From: JAFDCJ01 sp964527835
GTDB taxonomy: Bacteria > Desulfobacterota > Desulfobacteria > Desulfobacterales > JAFDCJ01
Reading direction: 5' to 3'
Assembly (NCBI GenBank): GCA_964527835.1
Contig: CAZGNV010000022.1
Coordinates: forward strand, 1 to 64,000
Length of the DNA: 64,000 nucleotides
In this document: positions 1 through 9,345 of the stretch, piece after piece
How positions within the stretch are numbered: the stretch's first letter is position 1
How the letters are laid out: the number at the start of each line of letters is the position of its first letter
The notes under the pieces: generated by a model
Database searches by the model: none
Told to the model about the DNA's origin: nothing
What the model saw: only the letters and a program-made list of their open reading frames with translations
Position numbers and translations under genes: made by a program

Positions 1-174
1 TAAGACAAAATAATCAAAAAATAACGATATTAAACAATTATTTTTCATATCCTTTGGTTGCTATTGGAAAGAAAGTATCTTGATGATTCATCATGAACAT
101 TGATCTGGGCTCAGGCATTATGAAAATTACATGGCTTTTGCTCGTGAATTGAAGATAGTCTTTTTTAATTTGAT
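1..174. other. AT-rich leader with no recognisable gene
   Basis: This stretch before the first glycosyltransferase is very AT-rich. The longest open stretch I could read on the + strand is about 29 codons and resembles nothing known. No hairpin followed by a T-run and no convincing -35/-10 pair stands out. It may be the 3' flank of a gene lying outside the window. Confidence 0.4.
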
Positions 175-1167
175 ATGACGGATAGCGTGCAAGAAAACCA
201 AAAAAAAGTGAGTATCCTGATTTGCTCCAAAAACCGCAGGCGCATGCTGAAAGCCTTGGTCCAGGAATTGCGGCAGTTGAATTCGAATTTTTCTGTGGAG
301 ATCGTGGTAGTCGAAGAAACCGATGCCGCTGATCCCATTGCAGGCGCAAAATATGTCAGCCACCCGCTTGCCAATCGGGGGATCGGATACGCCCGAAATC
401 TTGCTCTAAAACACGCCAGCGGTGATATTTTAGTGTTCGTGGACGACGATTGTAAAGTGTCGCCGGGTTGGCTGGAAAAACTGGTTGAGCCGTTGCTTGC
501 AGATGAGGCCGTGCTGGGGGTGCAGGGTGGCGTTACCGTACCCGCGCAATCGAACACCATCGGCTGGGCCGAGACGCTGTTGGGATTTCCAGGCGGTGGG
601 TTAAAAAGAATCATTGAGGCGGGAGGGAAATGGCAACCAACCCGGGACGTATCAACTTTAAATTGTGCCTATCGCAAGCGCATAATCGAACAGGTCGGAG
701 GCTTCGACGAGCGTCTGGCAGCCGGTGGCGAGGATAACCTGCTTGCCAAAATGGTATGCCGGCACGGGCGCTGCGTTTTTGTTCCTGAAGCGGTGGTCAC
801 CCACGAGCCCAGAGGGTGTCTGCGAAAAATTTGGGGCTGGTTTGTCAGCCGCGGCAGATCGGATATTGAATTAATCCGCACCCGGAAGCTAGATCAGGCA
901 AATATCATCAATTTGATCAGAGGGTCGCTGGCGGTCAAAATCATAGGCTCCGGGGCAGCTCTTTTTTTTGCTGGTTATGTCATACCATTATATCTGCTAC
1001 TTCCATGGGCATTAATCCTGTATTTTCTGTTCCAGATATTGCGGTACTTCAAAGTCTGGCGCCTGAGCCGATGCGCCTTTCCCGTTCTTTTGATCATTCC
1101 GATCGTTAAAATTACAATGGATATCGCTGCCGATTACGGCAGACTTCAGCGGTTGACTCTTGGATAA
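175..1167 (+). CDS. Glycosyltransferase family 2, membrane-anchored
   Basis: Transfers a sugar from a nucleotide-sugar donor to a growing glycan at the cytoplasmic face. The N-terminal GT-A domain opens with VSILICSKN near residue 12. It carries the nucleotide/metal-binding FVDDDC signature with Asp90-92, and a GGFDE-type acceptor region near residue 180. The C-terminal part (about residues 250-315) has hydrophobic segments that should anchor it in the inner membrane. Length 330 aa is normal for such proteins. It is the first gene of the glycan locus and overlaps the next gene by 8 nt, which suggests translational coupling. The start is ATG with no strong Shine-Dalgarno. Donor and acceptor cannot be told from sequence. 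Confidence 0.9.
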   Translation: MTDSVQENQKKVSILICSKNRRRMLKALVQELRQLNSNFSVEIVVVEETDAADPIAGAKYVSHPLANRGIGYARNLALKHASGDILVFVDDDCKVSPGWLEKLVEPLLADEAVLGVQGGVTVPAQSNTIGWAETLLGFPGGGLKRIIEAGGKWQPTRDVSTLNCAYRKRIIEQVGGFDERLAAGGEDNLLAKMVCRHGRCVFVPEAVVTHEPRGCLRKIWGWFVSRGRSDIELIRTRKLDQANIINLIRGSLAVKIIGSGAALFFAGYVIPLYLLLPWALILYFLFQILRYFKVWRLSRCAFPVLLIIPIVKITMDIAADYGRLQRLTLG

Positions 1168-2287
1168 TAAAATTCTCGCAATTTCAAATCACGGCTCCCT
1201 TGTTGGTGGGGGAGAGCATTCGTTTTTAGATCTGATCGCAAATCTCTCGCCGGCCTGGAAGCCGATTGCTGTTTTTCCGCACCAGGGTGAATTGACGCGT
1301 TGGTGTTTGCAGCGCGATATCAAACATCACATCATTAATTTGCACCAACTCAGACCCCGGTTGTTGCGTAACAATTTAAAAAGCCTGCTTGCTTTCATCC
1401 GCTTAATCAGGCGCGAAAAACCGGATTTAATATACGCCAACGGTTCGCGGGCTGCTTTTTACGGCGGTCTGGCGGGCAGGCTGTATTCGATCCCGGCGGT
1501 CTGGCATTGTCGCATTGCCGCACCGGACCCGTGTTTTGATTTCATTCTCGGCCATTTGTGCACGCATATCATTGCCAACAGTGAGGCGACCGCAAGGCGT
1601 TTTGACCGGCGTTATCAATCGGAAATTAGTGTGGTCTACAACGGTTTTAATCTCAAATGGCTGCGGGCTAATCGTGTCAATAAACCGGATATTATCCAGG
1701 ATGATTGGAAGGTTATTCTGGTTGTCGCCAGGCTTTCAAAATGGAAACGGCACGATTTGGCCCTTAAAGCATTCGAAAAGGTTGCTGCCAATAATCTCGA
1801 TGCACATTTAATCTGCGTCGGCGGACCCGATCCCCACGATGCGGTCTGGGCCGATCACCTGAGAGCGCTTGCTGAAAAGTCAACATTTTCACCTCGGATC
1901 CATTGGATCGGCGTGGTCGATGACATTCGCCCCTGGTATCGCGCAGCAACGGTTCTGCTTTTGCCTTCCGACAATGAACCTTTTGGCAGAGTCCTGATCG
2001 AGGCCATGGCCAGCGGGGTGCCGGTAGTGGCAACCCGCGGCGGGGGCGTACCCGAGCTGGTGGCCGATGCATATGAAGGATTTTTGGTCGGATTGGGTAG
2101 CGCAGAGGAAATGAGCCATGCCCTGCAAACGATTTTAAACAACGATGGTCTGAGAATATCCTTTTCCCGGCGGGCGCAAGAGAAGGCCGATTTGTTCCAG
2201 TTGCAAAAGCATGTAAAAGAGATGAGTGCAATTTTTTTCCGAATGCTAAAAAAGAGAGAATCAAATGGGATTTTAATGTGGAATTGA
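1160..2287 (+). CDS. Glycosyltransferase family 4 (GT-B fold)
   Basis: A retaining GT-B glycosyltransferase of 375 aa. The N-terminal acceptor domain has a glycine-rich loop (SLVGGGEHS, around residue 11). The C-terminal donor domain carries the E-x7-E motif (EPFGRVLIE) near residue 272, followed by ASGVPVVAT. It starts at TTG inside the previous gene and its stop lies 10 nt inside the next gene, so it is part of a tightly coupled operon. The sugar transferred is unknown. Confidence 0.9.
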   Translation: MDNKILAISNHGSLVGGGEHSFLDLIANLSPAWKPIAVFPHQGELTRWCLQRDIKHHIINLHQLRPRLLRNNLKSLLAFIRLIRREKPDLIYANGSRAAFYGGLAGRLYSIPAVWHCRIAAPDPCFDFILGHLCTHIIANSEATARRFDRRYQSEISVVYNGFNLKWLRANRVNKPDIIQDDWKVILVVARLSKWKRHDLALKAFEKVAANNLDAHLICVGGPDPHDAVWADHLRALAEKSTFSPRIHWIGVVDDIRPWYRAATVLLLPSDNEPFGRVLIEAMASGVPVVATRGGGVPELVADAYEGFLVGLGSAEEMSHALQTILNNDGLRISFSRRAQEKADLFQLQKHVKEMSAIFFRMLKKRESNGILMWN

Positions 2288-2991
2288 CTATAAAAGCTTC
2301 CGAAGTGCGTGCAATCACCGGCCTGAAGGGGTACCAATTCATCACCCATCAACGCCGCAAAAAGAAAATAATTCGTTTGATAATGCAGCACTGCAACAGC
2401 GGTTGCTCCCTGTTGGATGTCGGGTGCGGCTGTGGTGACATTGCCCTGGAACTGGCGCATCATGGGTATAAGGTGGTCGGAATCGATCTGGAACCGGTTA
2501 GAATCCAAAAAGCCAATGCCTTGGCCGAAAAATATGGAAAAAGCCAGCTATTTTCACGCAAACGATTTCAAGATTTTCAATTTTCGAAGCAGTTCGATGC
2601 TATCCTGCTTGGTGAAGTTCTAGAGCATTTTGAAAATCCTGCCGACGTCCTCGACCGGGTCGGAAGATTATTAGCCCCCGGCGGCCTGGTCATCATCACC
2701 ACCCCTAATATGCCCAGTCTGCGTAACCGCTTACAATTTGGGCTTTTAGGCGTGTTCCCGGATAATAATCCCGAGCATAAATACTACTTCGATCATCGCC
2801 GGTTTAAAGAGGTAGCCGACAGGGCCGGGTATCAGATAGTCTATTTTGAAACCTGTTTTACCAACATAGCTATGAAGGGCCATTTCATTACGCGAGTGGA
2901 AAATATTCTGCTGGGCTGGTTTACTAAATTTTTTAAAAATTCGGGTGACACACTATGCGCCGTTTTGCGCAAGGAAGTGCGCTGGAAGTGA
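2278..2991 (+). CDS. Class I SAM-dependent methyltransferase
   Basis: A 237-aa soluble methyltransferase with the class I SAM-binding motif LLDVGCGCG at residues 45-53 and the acidic end of strand 2 (VVGIDLEP). A later LGEVLEHFENP segment is typical of the methyltransferase type 11/23 group that includes UbiG-like enzymes. It starts at GTG overlapping the preceding glycosyltransferase by 10 nt. Inside a glycan locus it most likely O-methylates a sugar residue, but that is inferred from context only. Confidence 0.85.
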   Translation: MELTIKASEVRAITGLKGYQFITHQRRKKKIIRLIMQHCNSGCSLLDVGCGCGDIALELAHHGYKVVGIDLEPVRIQKANALAEKYGKSQLFSRKRFQDFQFSKQFDAILLGEVLEHFENPADVLDRVGRLLAPGGLVIITTPNMPSLRNRLQFGLLGVFPDNNPEHKYYFDHRRFKEVADRAGYQIVYFETCFTNIAMKGHFITRVENILLGWFTKFFKNSGDTLCAVLRKEVRWK

Positions 2992-2995
2992 ATTG

Positions 2996-4090
2996 ATGGG
3001 AAAAGGTGGCGTCAAAATATTAGTGGATGGCCGTGAATTCCATCTTGCAAAAAGAACCGGGATCAGCCGGGTTTTGGAGGGGATCCTGCTAACTATTTCT
3101 GGCAGCGACGTTGGCGGCAATATACGCTTGGCGGTTTTTCCGAATACCACCCTTCCGGAGTCTCTGGCCGATCAGAGTAATCTTGAACTTGAAATTCTTG
3201 GTTCGACTGCGCTGGGCGCTGAGATGGCCCTGAGCAATATGACCAAAAAAAATTGCGATCTTTTTTTAAGCCCCTACCCCAAACTTCCATTGTTCGGCGG
3301 CAACTGCAAGTATGTCAACATCATTCACGACATATTGTACATTACCCATGCCAAAAAAAACGGAATAAAAAAAAAATTGGACTTATGGCGGCTGAAGGCC
3401 GCTTTGAAAAAAGCTGATTTGACCTGGTATGATTCTGGAGCGAGCCTCAATGAAACGAAACGATTGCTTGGATATGCCGGGCGCAATCCCAGAGTCAGAT
3501 ATCCGGGAATCGATCATCGCTTCGCATCGCCAAAAATCGATACCGGCGCCATTGCAGAGAACTATGGTTTGAAGCCCGGTTACATTCTTGCGTTGGGCAA
3601 CGGCCACGCGCATAAAAACCTTAAGATCATTCTTGATATTGCCGATCAGGTCCGGCGACCCATCGTATTTATCGGAGTTAATGATGAAAATCGCCAACAG
3701 TGGCTCGAGAGGCCCAATGGTCACAAGTGCCGCTGGATCGAGGCGGTGAACGACACCGACCTGCCGGCCTTTATTAAAAACGCATTCTGCCTGGTCCAGC
3801 CCTCCTTGATTGAAGGGTACGGGTACCCGCCCCTGGAAGCCATGGCTTGCGGGGTACCGGTCGTCGTAAGCGACATACCCGTGTTGGTCGAAACCACCGG
3901 CGGCAGGGCACTGGACGCCGATCCTCTCAATCCCATGGCCTGGAAAAACGCTATGGAACGACTTGAAAACATAGACTTCTATGCCGCCCAGGTGGAAAAG
4001 GGATTGCAGTGGTCACGTAAGCTTTTGGGTAAAAAGGCCTGGCAAAAATATACATCCGATATTCAAGAATTGCTGGCCGAGCATCAATAA
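2996..4090 (+). CDS. Glycosyltransferase family 4
   Basis: A 364-aa GT-B glycosyltransferase resembling mannosyltransferases of the WbaZ/MtfB kind. The donor-binding E-x7-E motif is EGYGYPPLE near residue 272, followed by AMACGVPVV. The frame stays open for 17 codons upstream to 2945, but that region is inside the methyltransferase gene. The ATG at 2996, 5 nt after the methyltransferase stop, gives a natural N-terminus (MGKGGVKILVDG). It belongs to the same operon as its neighbours. Confidence 0.9.
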   Translation: MGKGGVKILVDGREFHLAKRTGISRVLEGILLTISGSDVGGNIRLAVFPNTTLPESLADQSNLELEILGSTALGAEMALSNMTKKNCDLFLSPYPKLPLFGGNCKYVNIIHDILYITHAKKNGIKKKLDLWRLKAALKKADLTWYDSGASLNETKRLLGYAGRNPRVRYPGIDHRFASPKIDTGAIAENYGLKPGYILALGNGHAHKNLKIILDIADQVRRPIVFIGVNDENRQQWLERPNGHKCRWIEAVNDTDLPAFIKNAFCLVQPSLIEGYGYPPLEAMACGVPVVVSDIPVLVETTGGRALDADPLNPMAWKNAMERLENIDFYAAQVEKGLQWSRKLLGKKAWQKYTSDIQELLAEHQ

Positions 4091-4107
4091 CGGCCATAGG
4101 AAAACCA

Positions 4108-4950
4108 TTGAAAACCTGTCCGTATTGTCATAGCTCAGTCTCCCATCGATCATTCATCACGCCCCCCGGGCGAACCATCTGCCCGTCTTGCGATTTGACC
4201 TTCAGAAAGGCTCCCATTGACAAGGAAGAAGTCATTCGCAGATACAGGGATCATTACTTTGATCGGTGTTCGGTGGACCAGTTCGACGGTCGGCGCCAAA
4301 AGATTTTTTCGCATGTATTAGACCGATTATCGGCGAAAAAAATCGGCAAATTGCTGGATGTCGGTACCGGTTGCGGATTCTTTTTGGTGGAGGCGCGCAA
4401 AAGGGGATGGGATGTTAAAGGCATCGATCTGTCCCGCAAATCGGTGGAAGTTGGGCATGGTCTCCATCAATTGGATATTTGCGAGGGATCCCTGCAAGAT
4501 TATGGTCCGCACGATCAATTCGATGCAATTACCTACATCAATGTCCTTGAACATATTTCGGAACCCTGGGAAGATATCAAAAAAGCGGCATTGTTGCTGA
4601 AAGACAGCGGCGTTTTATACATTCGTTTTCCGAATGCCCTCTATCATGCACTGTTGTACAAATTGTTAGCCGGCCTGAAATCAGCTGAATTTGCAGCCAG
4701 GTTCACGATTTTTCACGAATATTCCTTTTCCCGGCGCTTCATGAAGCGGATGCTCGTTGAAAATGGTTTCAAGCATGTTCGGATTTCTAATTCGCCGATA
4801 TCCGATATAAGCAAGGCACTCGAAGGGAAATACGGATTGCTATCAAGGGCGGGAGTTAAAGGATTTTTTTTACTAGTTGCTGTCATGCGAACTTGCGGCT
4901 TTAATAACCTGTCCATCGGACCTTCTCTGGAGGCCCTGGCCGTAAAATGA
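4108..4950 (+). CDS. Methyltransferase with N-terminal zinc ribbon
   Basis: A 280-aa class I SAM methyltransferase. The N-terminus has a CxxC pair (Cys4, Cys7) and a second pair (Cys25, Cys28), a probable zinc ribbon, followed by the SAM motif LLDVGTGCG near residue 86 and NVLEHISEP near residue 147. This layout is common in sugar C- or O-methyltransferases of O-antigen loci. The start is TTG with an AGGA Shine-Dalgarno about 7 nt upstream. The gap to the preceding gene is 17 nt. Substrate unknown. Confidence 0.85.
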   Translation: MKTCPYCHSSVSHRSFITPPGRTICPSCDLTFRKAPIDKEEVIRRYRDHYFDRCSVDQFDGRRQKIFSHVLDRLSAKKIGKLLDVGTGCGFFLVEARKRGWDVKGIDLSRKSVEVGHGLHQLDICEGSLQDYGPHDQFDAITYINVLEHISEPWEDIKKAALLLKDSGVLYIRFPNALYHALLYKLLAGLKSAEFAARFTIFHEYSFSRRFMKRMLVENGFKHVRISNSPISDISKALEGKYGLLSRAGVKGFFLLVAVMRTCGFNNLSIGPSLEALAVK

Positions 4951-4975
4951 CTTTGCCCTGAGAAAAGAAAAAAAC

Positions 4976-6187
4976 TTGAATCTTCTCATTGCAGCCGATG
5001 TTTCCGCAGCTCACATTATAGGTGGAGCCGAACGGGTTCTGCATGCCCAAAGCACGCGCTTGGTTCGCAAAGGGCACCGGGTTGACATTTTGACTCGAAA
5101 ATACCCGCACCAACACAGTGCCCACCTGAATATTGAAGGCGTTGAAGAATGGCGCTACCCCGTGGCCAATGACAACCCATTGTTTTATTTGGCAACGACC
5201 ATCAAAAACAGCCGGGCTGTATTCAACATGGTTCACCACCATCACCCCATTGATTGCATCAATGCTCATCAGCCTTTCACCGCTTTTGGAATTCTTAAAT
5301 TATTGCAAGAGGCCGCAATTCCAATGGTTTATACTTGTCACTCCTTATCTTTCGAAGAGTTCAAATCCCGCAGGGGAAATGGAGCCGGATTGAAAGGGAC
5401 AATTTATGGGCTGGAAATCTGGTGCCGGCAATATATCGAAAAAAGAGTGCTGCAGGCCGCTGATCGGATCATTGTGCTGAGTGAATTCACTAAACAAAAA
5501 TTATGCCAGCAGTACAAGCTAGGTGCTAACAACATATCTGTTGTCCCCGGCGGGGTCGATCTGGACAGATTTCATCCGGCCCCGGATAAGCCTGCAATCA
5601 GGCGGCAGCTAGATATTCCCTGGCACAAGTTTGTTTTGTTGACGGTCCGCAACCTGGTTCCACGCATGGGATTGGATAATCTGATTCGCGCGGTTAGCAT
5701 CATTGCTAAAAAGGTCCCGGACATACTCTTGATACTAGGCGGTACAGGGCCGCTCGAAAATAGCCTCAAACAGCTGCTGAAAGAAACCGGCACCGAAACG
5801 TGTATCGCGCTTCCGGGCTTTATACCGGAGGATGAACTGCCGGCTTACTATTGCATGGCGGATGCTTTTATTTTACCGACTCGGGAGTTGGAAGGGTTTG
5901 GTCTCGTGACGATCGAAGCCCTGGCCTCCGGCCTGCCCGTTTTCGGCACGCCGGTGGGCGGTACGCGTGAAATTTTATCGCGAATGCACCAAGACTACTT
6001 ATTCGAAGACAGCAGCCCGGAGGCGATGGCAAAAGTAATTATCAGATATTATGAGCGTGTGAAGCAAAACCCCGCGTTTGAAAAAGAGGTTTCAAACAGC
6101 TGCCGGGCCATGGCCGAGAAGAACTATTCCTGGGATAAAAATATAGACGTTTTGGAAAGCATTTTTGTTCAATTAACCGTAAACTAA
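4976..6187 (+). CDS. Glycosyltransferase family 4
   Basis: A 403-aa GT-B glycosyltransferase. The N-terminal glycine loop reads IIGGAERVL near residue 14, and the E-x7-E motif is EGFGLVTIE near residue 305 followed by ALASGLPVF. A histidine-rich stretch (HHHHP, near residue 88) and NAHQP precede the central TCHS loop. It starts at TTG after an AGAAAAGAAA purine run. It should add a sugar in the same glycan as the flanking genes. Confidence 0.9.
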   Translation: MNLLIAADVSAAHIIGGAERVLHAQSTRLVRKGHRVDILTRKYPHQHSAHLNIEGVEEWRYPVANDNPLFYLATTIKNSRAVFNMVHHHHPIDCINAHQPFTAFGILKLLQEAAIPMVYTCHSLSFEEFKSRRGNGAGLKGTIYGLEIWCRQYIEKRVLQAADRIIVLSEFTKQKLCQQYKLGANNISVVPGGVDLDRFHPAPDKPAIRRQLDIPWHKFVLLTVRNLVPRMGLDNLIRAVSIIAKKVPDILLILGGTGPLENSLKQLLKETGTETCIALPGFIPEDELPAYYCMADAFILPTRELEGFGLVTIEALASGLPVFGTPVGGTREILSRMHQDYLFEDSSPEAMAKVIIRYYERVKQNPAFEKEVSNSCRAMAEKNYSWDKNIDVLESIFVQLTVN

Positions 6188-6221
6188 TTCTACCAGCTGA
6201 TCATAATTTATACTACTAACA

Positions 6222-8168
6222 ATGTGCGGTATTTGTGGAAAAATACAATTTGACGGCTCGCCGGTCAAGTTAGCCGAGCTTCAAGAGATGGCCGGCGCCT
6301 TTGCGTATCGGGGTCCGGATGATGACGGATTCCGAATTCATGATTTTTATGAGAGCTCAGGAAGATCGGAATCGGTAGGTCTGGGGCACAAACGTTTGGC
6401 GATCATCGATCTTTCCGAGGCAGGCCGCCAGCCCATGTGCAACGAGGATCAAAGCCTGTGGCTATCGTTTAATGGCGAAATCTATAATCATCAGGAACTT
6501 CGCCAGGAACTGACCGCCAAAGGCCATCAATTTCGAAGCCAAACAGACTCGGAGCTGATTCTGCACCTGTACGAAGAGGAGGGCACTGGGGCTGTTCAGC
6601 GGATGAACGGCATGTTTGCCTTTGCGCTGTGGGACGACAGATATCGCAGGCTCTGGTTATGCCGAGATCGCCTCGGAATAAAGCCGCTGGTGTATTACTG
6701 GGATGGTCAGGTCTTTGCATTTGCCTCCGAAATAAAAGCCCTGGTAAAAAATCCTGCTGTTCGACGGGAAATTGAACCTCGCGCTCTGATGCTCTACCTG
6801 ACTTTCAACTACGTTCCGGCCCCGCTTACCATCTTCAAGATGATCCGCAAGCTTGAACCCGGCCATTGGCTTCTCATTGAAAAGGGTGATATCTCAACCC
6901 AAAAGTACTGGGAGGTACCATCTTTAACAAAGGAAGCATCCAACGGCAACTTGCTCCCGGGATCGGTGAGAGACTGTCAACAAAAGCTGATGAATCTACT
7001 AAGGCGGTCCGTGGGTGATCGCATGATTGCCGATGTTCCACTGGGCGCCTTTTTAAGTGGAGGAATCGACTCCAGCATTATTGTTGCCTTAATGGCCCGA
7101 CAGTCCGGGAGCGCAGTGAAAACGTTTTCGATCGGATTTACAGAAGACAAACTGTTTGATGAAACCCGCTACGCTCTCCAAGTTGCCCAACTCTACCGAA
7201 CCGATCATCATGAATTCAAAATCAGTCACGCAGACATACTGGATGTTCTCGTGGAAGTTTTGGATTCATTTGATGAGCCGTTTGCAGATTCCTCAGCCAT
7301 TCCAACCTTTATCATTTCCAGAGAGGCCAGGAAGCACGTGAAAGTCGTCTTGTCCGGTGATGGCGGCGACGAGTTGTTTGCCGGCTACCGTTGCTATCTA
7401 GCGGAATACTGGCTGCATAAATATAGAGCGGTTCCGGCATTGTTGCGGAAAGGGTTTTTTGAGAAATTCGTGGAATTCTTACCTGATTCCAGAGACCATG
7501 CACTCGGCGAATTTGTGCGGCGCGCCAAAAAATTTATCAGGGGCACCCAAGGGAGTTTTGCCCAAAGGGTTCTGGCGCTCAAAGAGGTGGTGCCCTTCGC
7601 GATACGGCAAAACCTGTTGGCGCCATCATATTGCGGTGGCCATACAAACGGAAGCGACGAGTCTCTGGCCTGGATCGCTCGGTTTCTGGACCCCTTCGAC
7701 GGGGACCGCATCAATAGCATATTATATTACGATCTCAAAGACTCCCTGCCGGGCGACATGCTGACGAAAGTCGATTGGATGAGCATGCAAAATTCACTTG
7801 AGGTCCGGGTGCCTTTCCTGGACCACCGGGTGGTGGAACTGGCTTTTGGGATTCCGGGTGCCCGCAAACTGCGCAGGGGAGTTACCAAATATTTTCTCAA
7901 GGAGACATTCAGGGACTTATTACCTAAAAGCCTCTACCGCCGGCCCAAAGCCGGTTTCGAGATTCCGATCGGCCGCTGGTTGCGGGGAGAGTTAAAATTT
8001 CTTGTTGATAATTATCTCAATCAGGAGCGTATTTGCGATCAGGGGATTTTTAATTTCGATGTGGTTGATAAATTGGTGCAGGATCACATGCAGCGACGGT
8101 CTGACACTTCCTGGATGCTCTGGAACCTGATCGTTTTCCAGCACTGGTATAGTCGCTATTTTATTTGA
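6222..8168 (+). CDS. asnB: Asparagine synthase-like glutamine amidotransferase
   Basis: A 648-aa AsnB-family enzyme. Class II glutamine amidotransferase domain (residues 2 to about 190) has the catalytic Cys at position 2 after Met removal, with the family patterns RGPDD, FNGEIYN and RDRLGIKPL. The ATP-pyrophosphatase domain has SGGIDSS at about residues 279-285. Within polysaccharide loci such proteins are thought to amidate sugar acids or act as accessory amidotransferases, while classic AsnB makes asparagine; context favours the former. The gap to the preceding gene is 34 nt and to the next 9 nt. Confidence 0.9.
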   Translation: MCGICGKIQFDGSPVKLAELQEMAGAFAYRGPDDDGFRIHDFYESSGRSESVGLGHKRLAIIDLSEAGRQPMCNEDQSLWLSFNGEIYNHQELRQELTAKGHQFRSQTDSELILHLYEEEGTGAVQRMNGMFAFALWDDRYRRLWLCRDRLGIKPLVYYWDGQVFAFASEIKALVKNPAVRREIEPRALMLYLTFNYVPAPLTIFKMIRKLEPGHWLLIEKGDISTQKYWEVPSLTKEASNGNLLPGSVRDCQQKLMNLLRRSVGDRMIADVPLGAFLSGGIDSSIIVALMARQSGSAVKTFSIGFTEDKLFDETRYALQVAQLYRTDHHEFKISHADILDVLVEVLDSFDEPFADSSAIPTFIISREARKHVKVVLSGDGGDELFAGYRCYLAEYWLHKYRAVPALLRKGFFEKFVEFLPDSRDHALGEFVRRAKKFIRGTQGSFAQRVLALKEVVPFAIRQNLLAPSYCGGHTNGSDESLAWIARFLDPFDGDRINSILYYDLKDSLPGDMLTKVDWMSMQNSLEVRVPFLDHRVVELAFGIPGARKLRRGVTKYFLKETFRDLLPKSLYRRPKAGFEIPIGRWLRGELKFLVDNYLNQERICDQGIFNFDVVDKLVQDHMQRRSDTSWMLWNLIVFQHWYSRYFI

Positions 8169-8177
8169 TTCACTGCC

Positions 8178-9296
8178 ATGTCAATTGTGAGCTGTCAAAG
8201 AAATTCGAATCATCGCGGGGCAGGACTCTGGTCCATTGTCATGGTGGAGCTGACCAGTCACTGTAATTTTAGCTGCGACTTTTGCCCCAGCGATATCATG
8301 GGCCGCAAAAAAAATATGATGCCCAAAACCCTTTGGCAGAAAGTACTGCATGAAATCGGTGAAAAGCAAATGGCCCGTACGGTCTTTTTCCATGTCGTTG
8401 GTGAACCGTTACTTCACAAAGATATTTTTGACGCCATCCGTCTGGCCAACAGCTACGGTCTATCGGTGAGTCTATACACCAACGGAGCCTTATTGGATCA
8501 GAACAGGTCCGAAAAAGTTTTAAGGGTGTTAAAAAAGGGCCGGGTTGTTCTGAGTATGCAAACAATAGATCCAGGAAAATTTGCTAAAAGGTCGCGTGGG
8601 AAGCTTTCATTGGAACATTATTTTAAAAGATTAATAAATTTTGTCAAAATGGCAGATTCCCGACGCGAACCTCTTCCGGTCCAAATTCACTTCTTGGCCG
8701 AAGTCGGCGGGAATAGAGGGAATTTGTTAAAATTGTTACATGAGCAGAAACGTATCCAAAAAGCTTATGAGCATTGGTGTGATATTTTAGGCCGGAAAGA
8801 TAGCCCTAAGATAAATATATTTAATCCGGCAGCTTCATATCCGCTGGGGACATATTCGACTTTTTTTGTAAAGCATTTCCGCAACTGGGATAATCAGCTG
8901 CTAGACGACAATCTCGAGGTGGTCCCGCGAAAAACCGGCCATTGTGCGTTGATGACGGATACCTTCGCGATCCTTGCCGATGGCACCTGCACTTACTGTT
9001 GCGATGATTATGAAGGCAAACTCAACCTGGGAAATGCCCATGAGGTGTCCCTTGAAAATATATATTTTGGGAAAAAGGCATCCGTCATGCGCAGGGCAGA
9101 GCGTTGCGGCAGCTTTATAGAAAAGCACTGCCAGATATGCCGGGGGCGGCTTATCGATAAACAAAGCAGAAGGCCAGTTTCAAACCTGAATTTGTTCGTT
9201 GAATTTTATGTCTTGCAGGAACACTTTAAGCGCTATGGCTTTGCAAGTGCCGCACGTAAAGTGCTTGAGGTAACTAAACGCAGTTTAAACATCTGA
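8178..9296 (+). CDS. Radical SAM/SPASM-like protein in glycan locus
   Basis: A 372-aa radical SAM enzyme. The [4Fe-4S] motif Cx3Cx2C is Cys29, Cys33 and Cys36 (CNFSCDFC). The C-terminal third holds further cysteines (CTYCCDD; ERCGSFIEKHCQIC) in a SPASM-like pattern that would bind auxiliary clusters. It follows the AsnB-like gene by 9 nt and is the last gene before the IS element. Family members modify peptides, sugars or proteins. Here a sugar substrate fits the neighbourhood, but nothing in the sequence proves it. Confidence 0.85.
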   Translation: MSIVSCQRNSNHRGAGLWSIVMVELTSHCNFSCDFCPSDIMGRKKNMMPKTLWQKVLHEIGEKQMARTVFFHVVGEPLLHKDIFDAIRLANSYGLSVSLYTNGALLDQNRSEKVLRVLKKGRVVLSMQTIDPGKFAKRSRGKLSLEHYFKRLINFVKMADSRREPLPVQIHFLAEVGGNRGNLLKLLHEQKRIQKAYEHWCDILGRKDSPKINIFNPAASYPLGTYSTFFVKHFRNWDNQLLDDNLEVVPRKTGHCALMTDTFAILADGTCTYCCDDYEGKLNLGNAHEVSLENIYFGKKASVMRRAERCGSFIEKHCQICRGRLIDKQSRRPVSNLNLFVEFYVLQEHFKRYGFASAARKVLEVTKRSLNI

Positions 9297-9345
9297 TAAT
9301 TTTCTTCGCATGTGTATCTAAAGAACTACCTTTTAACGGCACTTA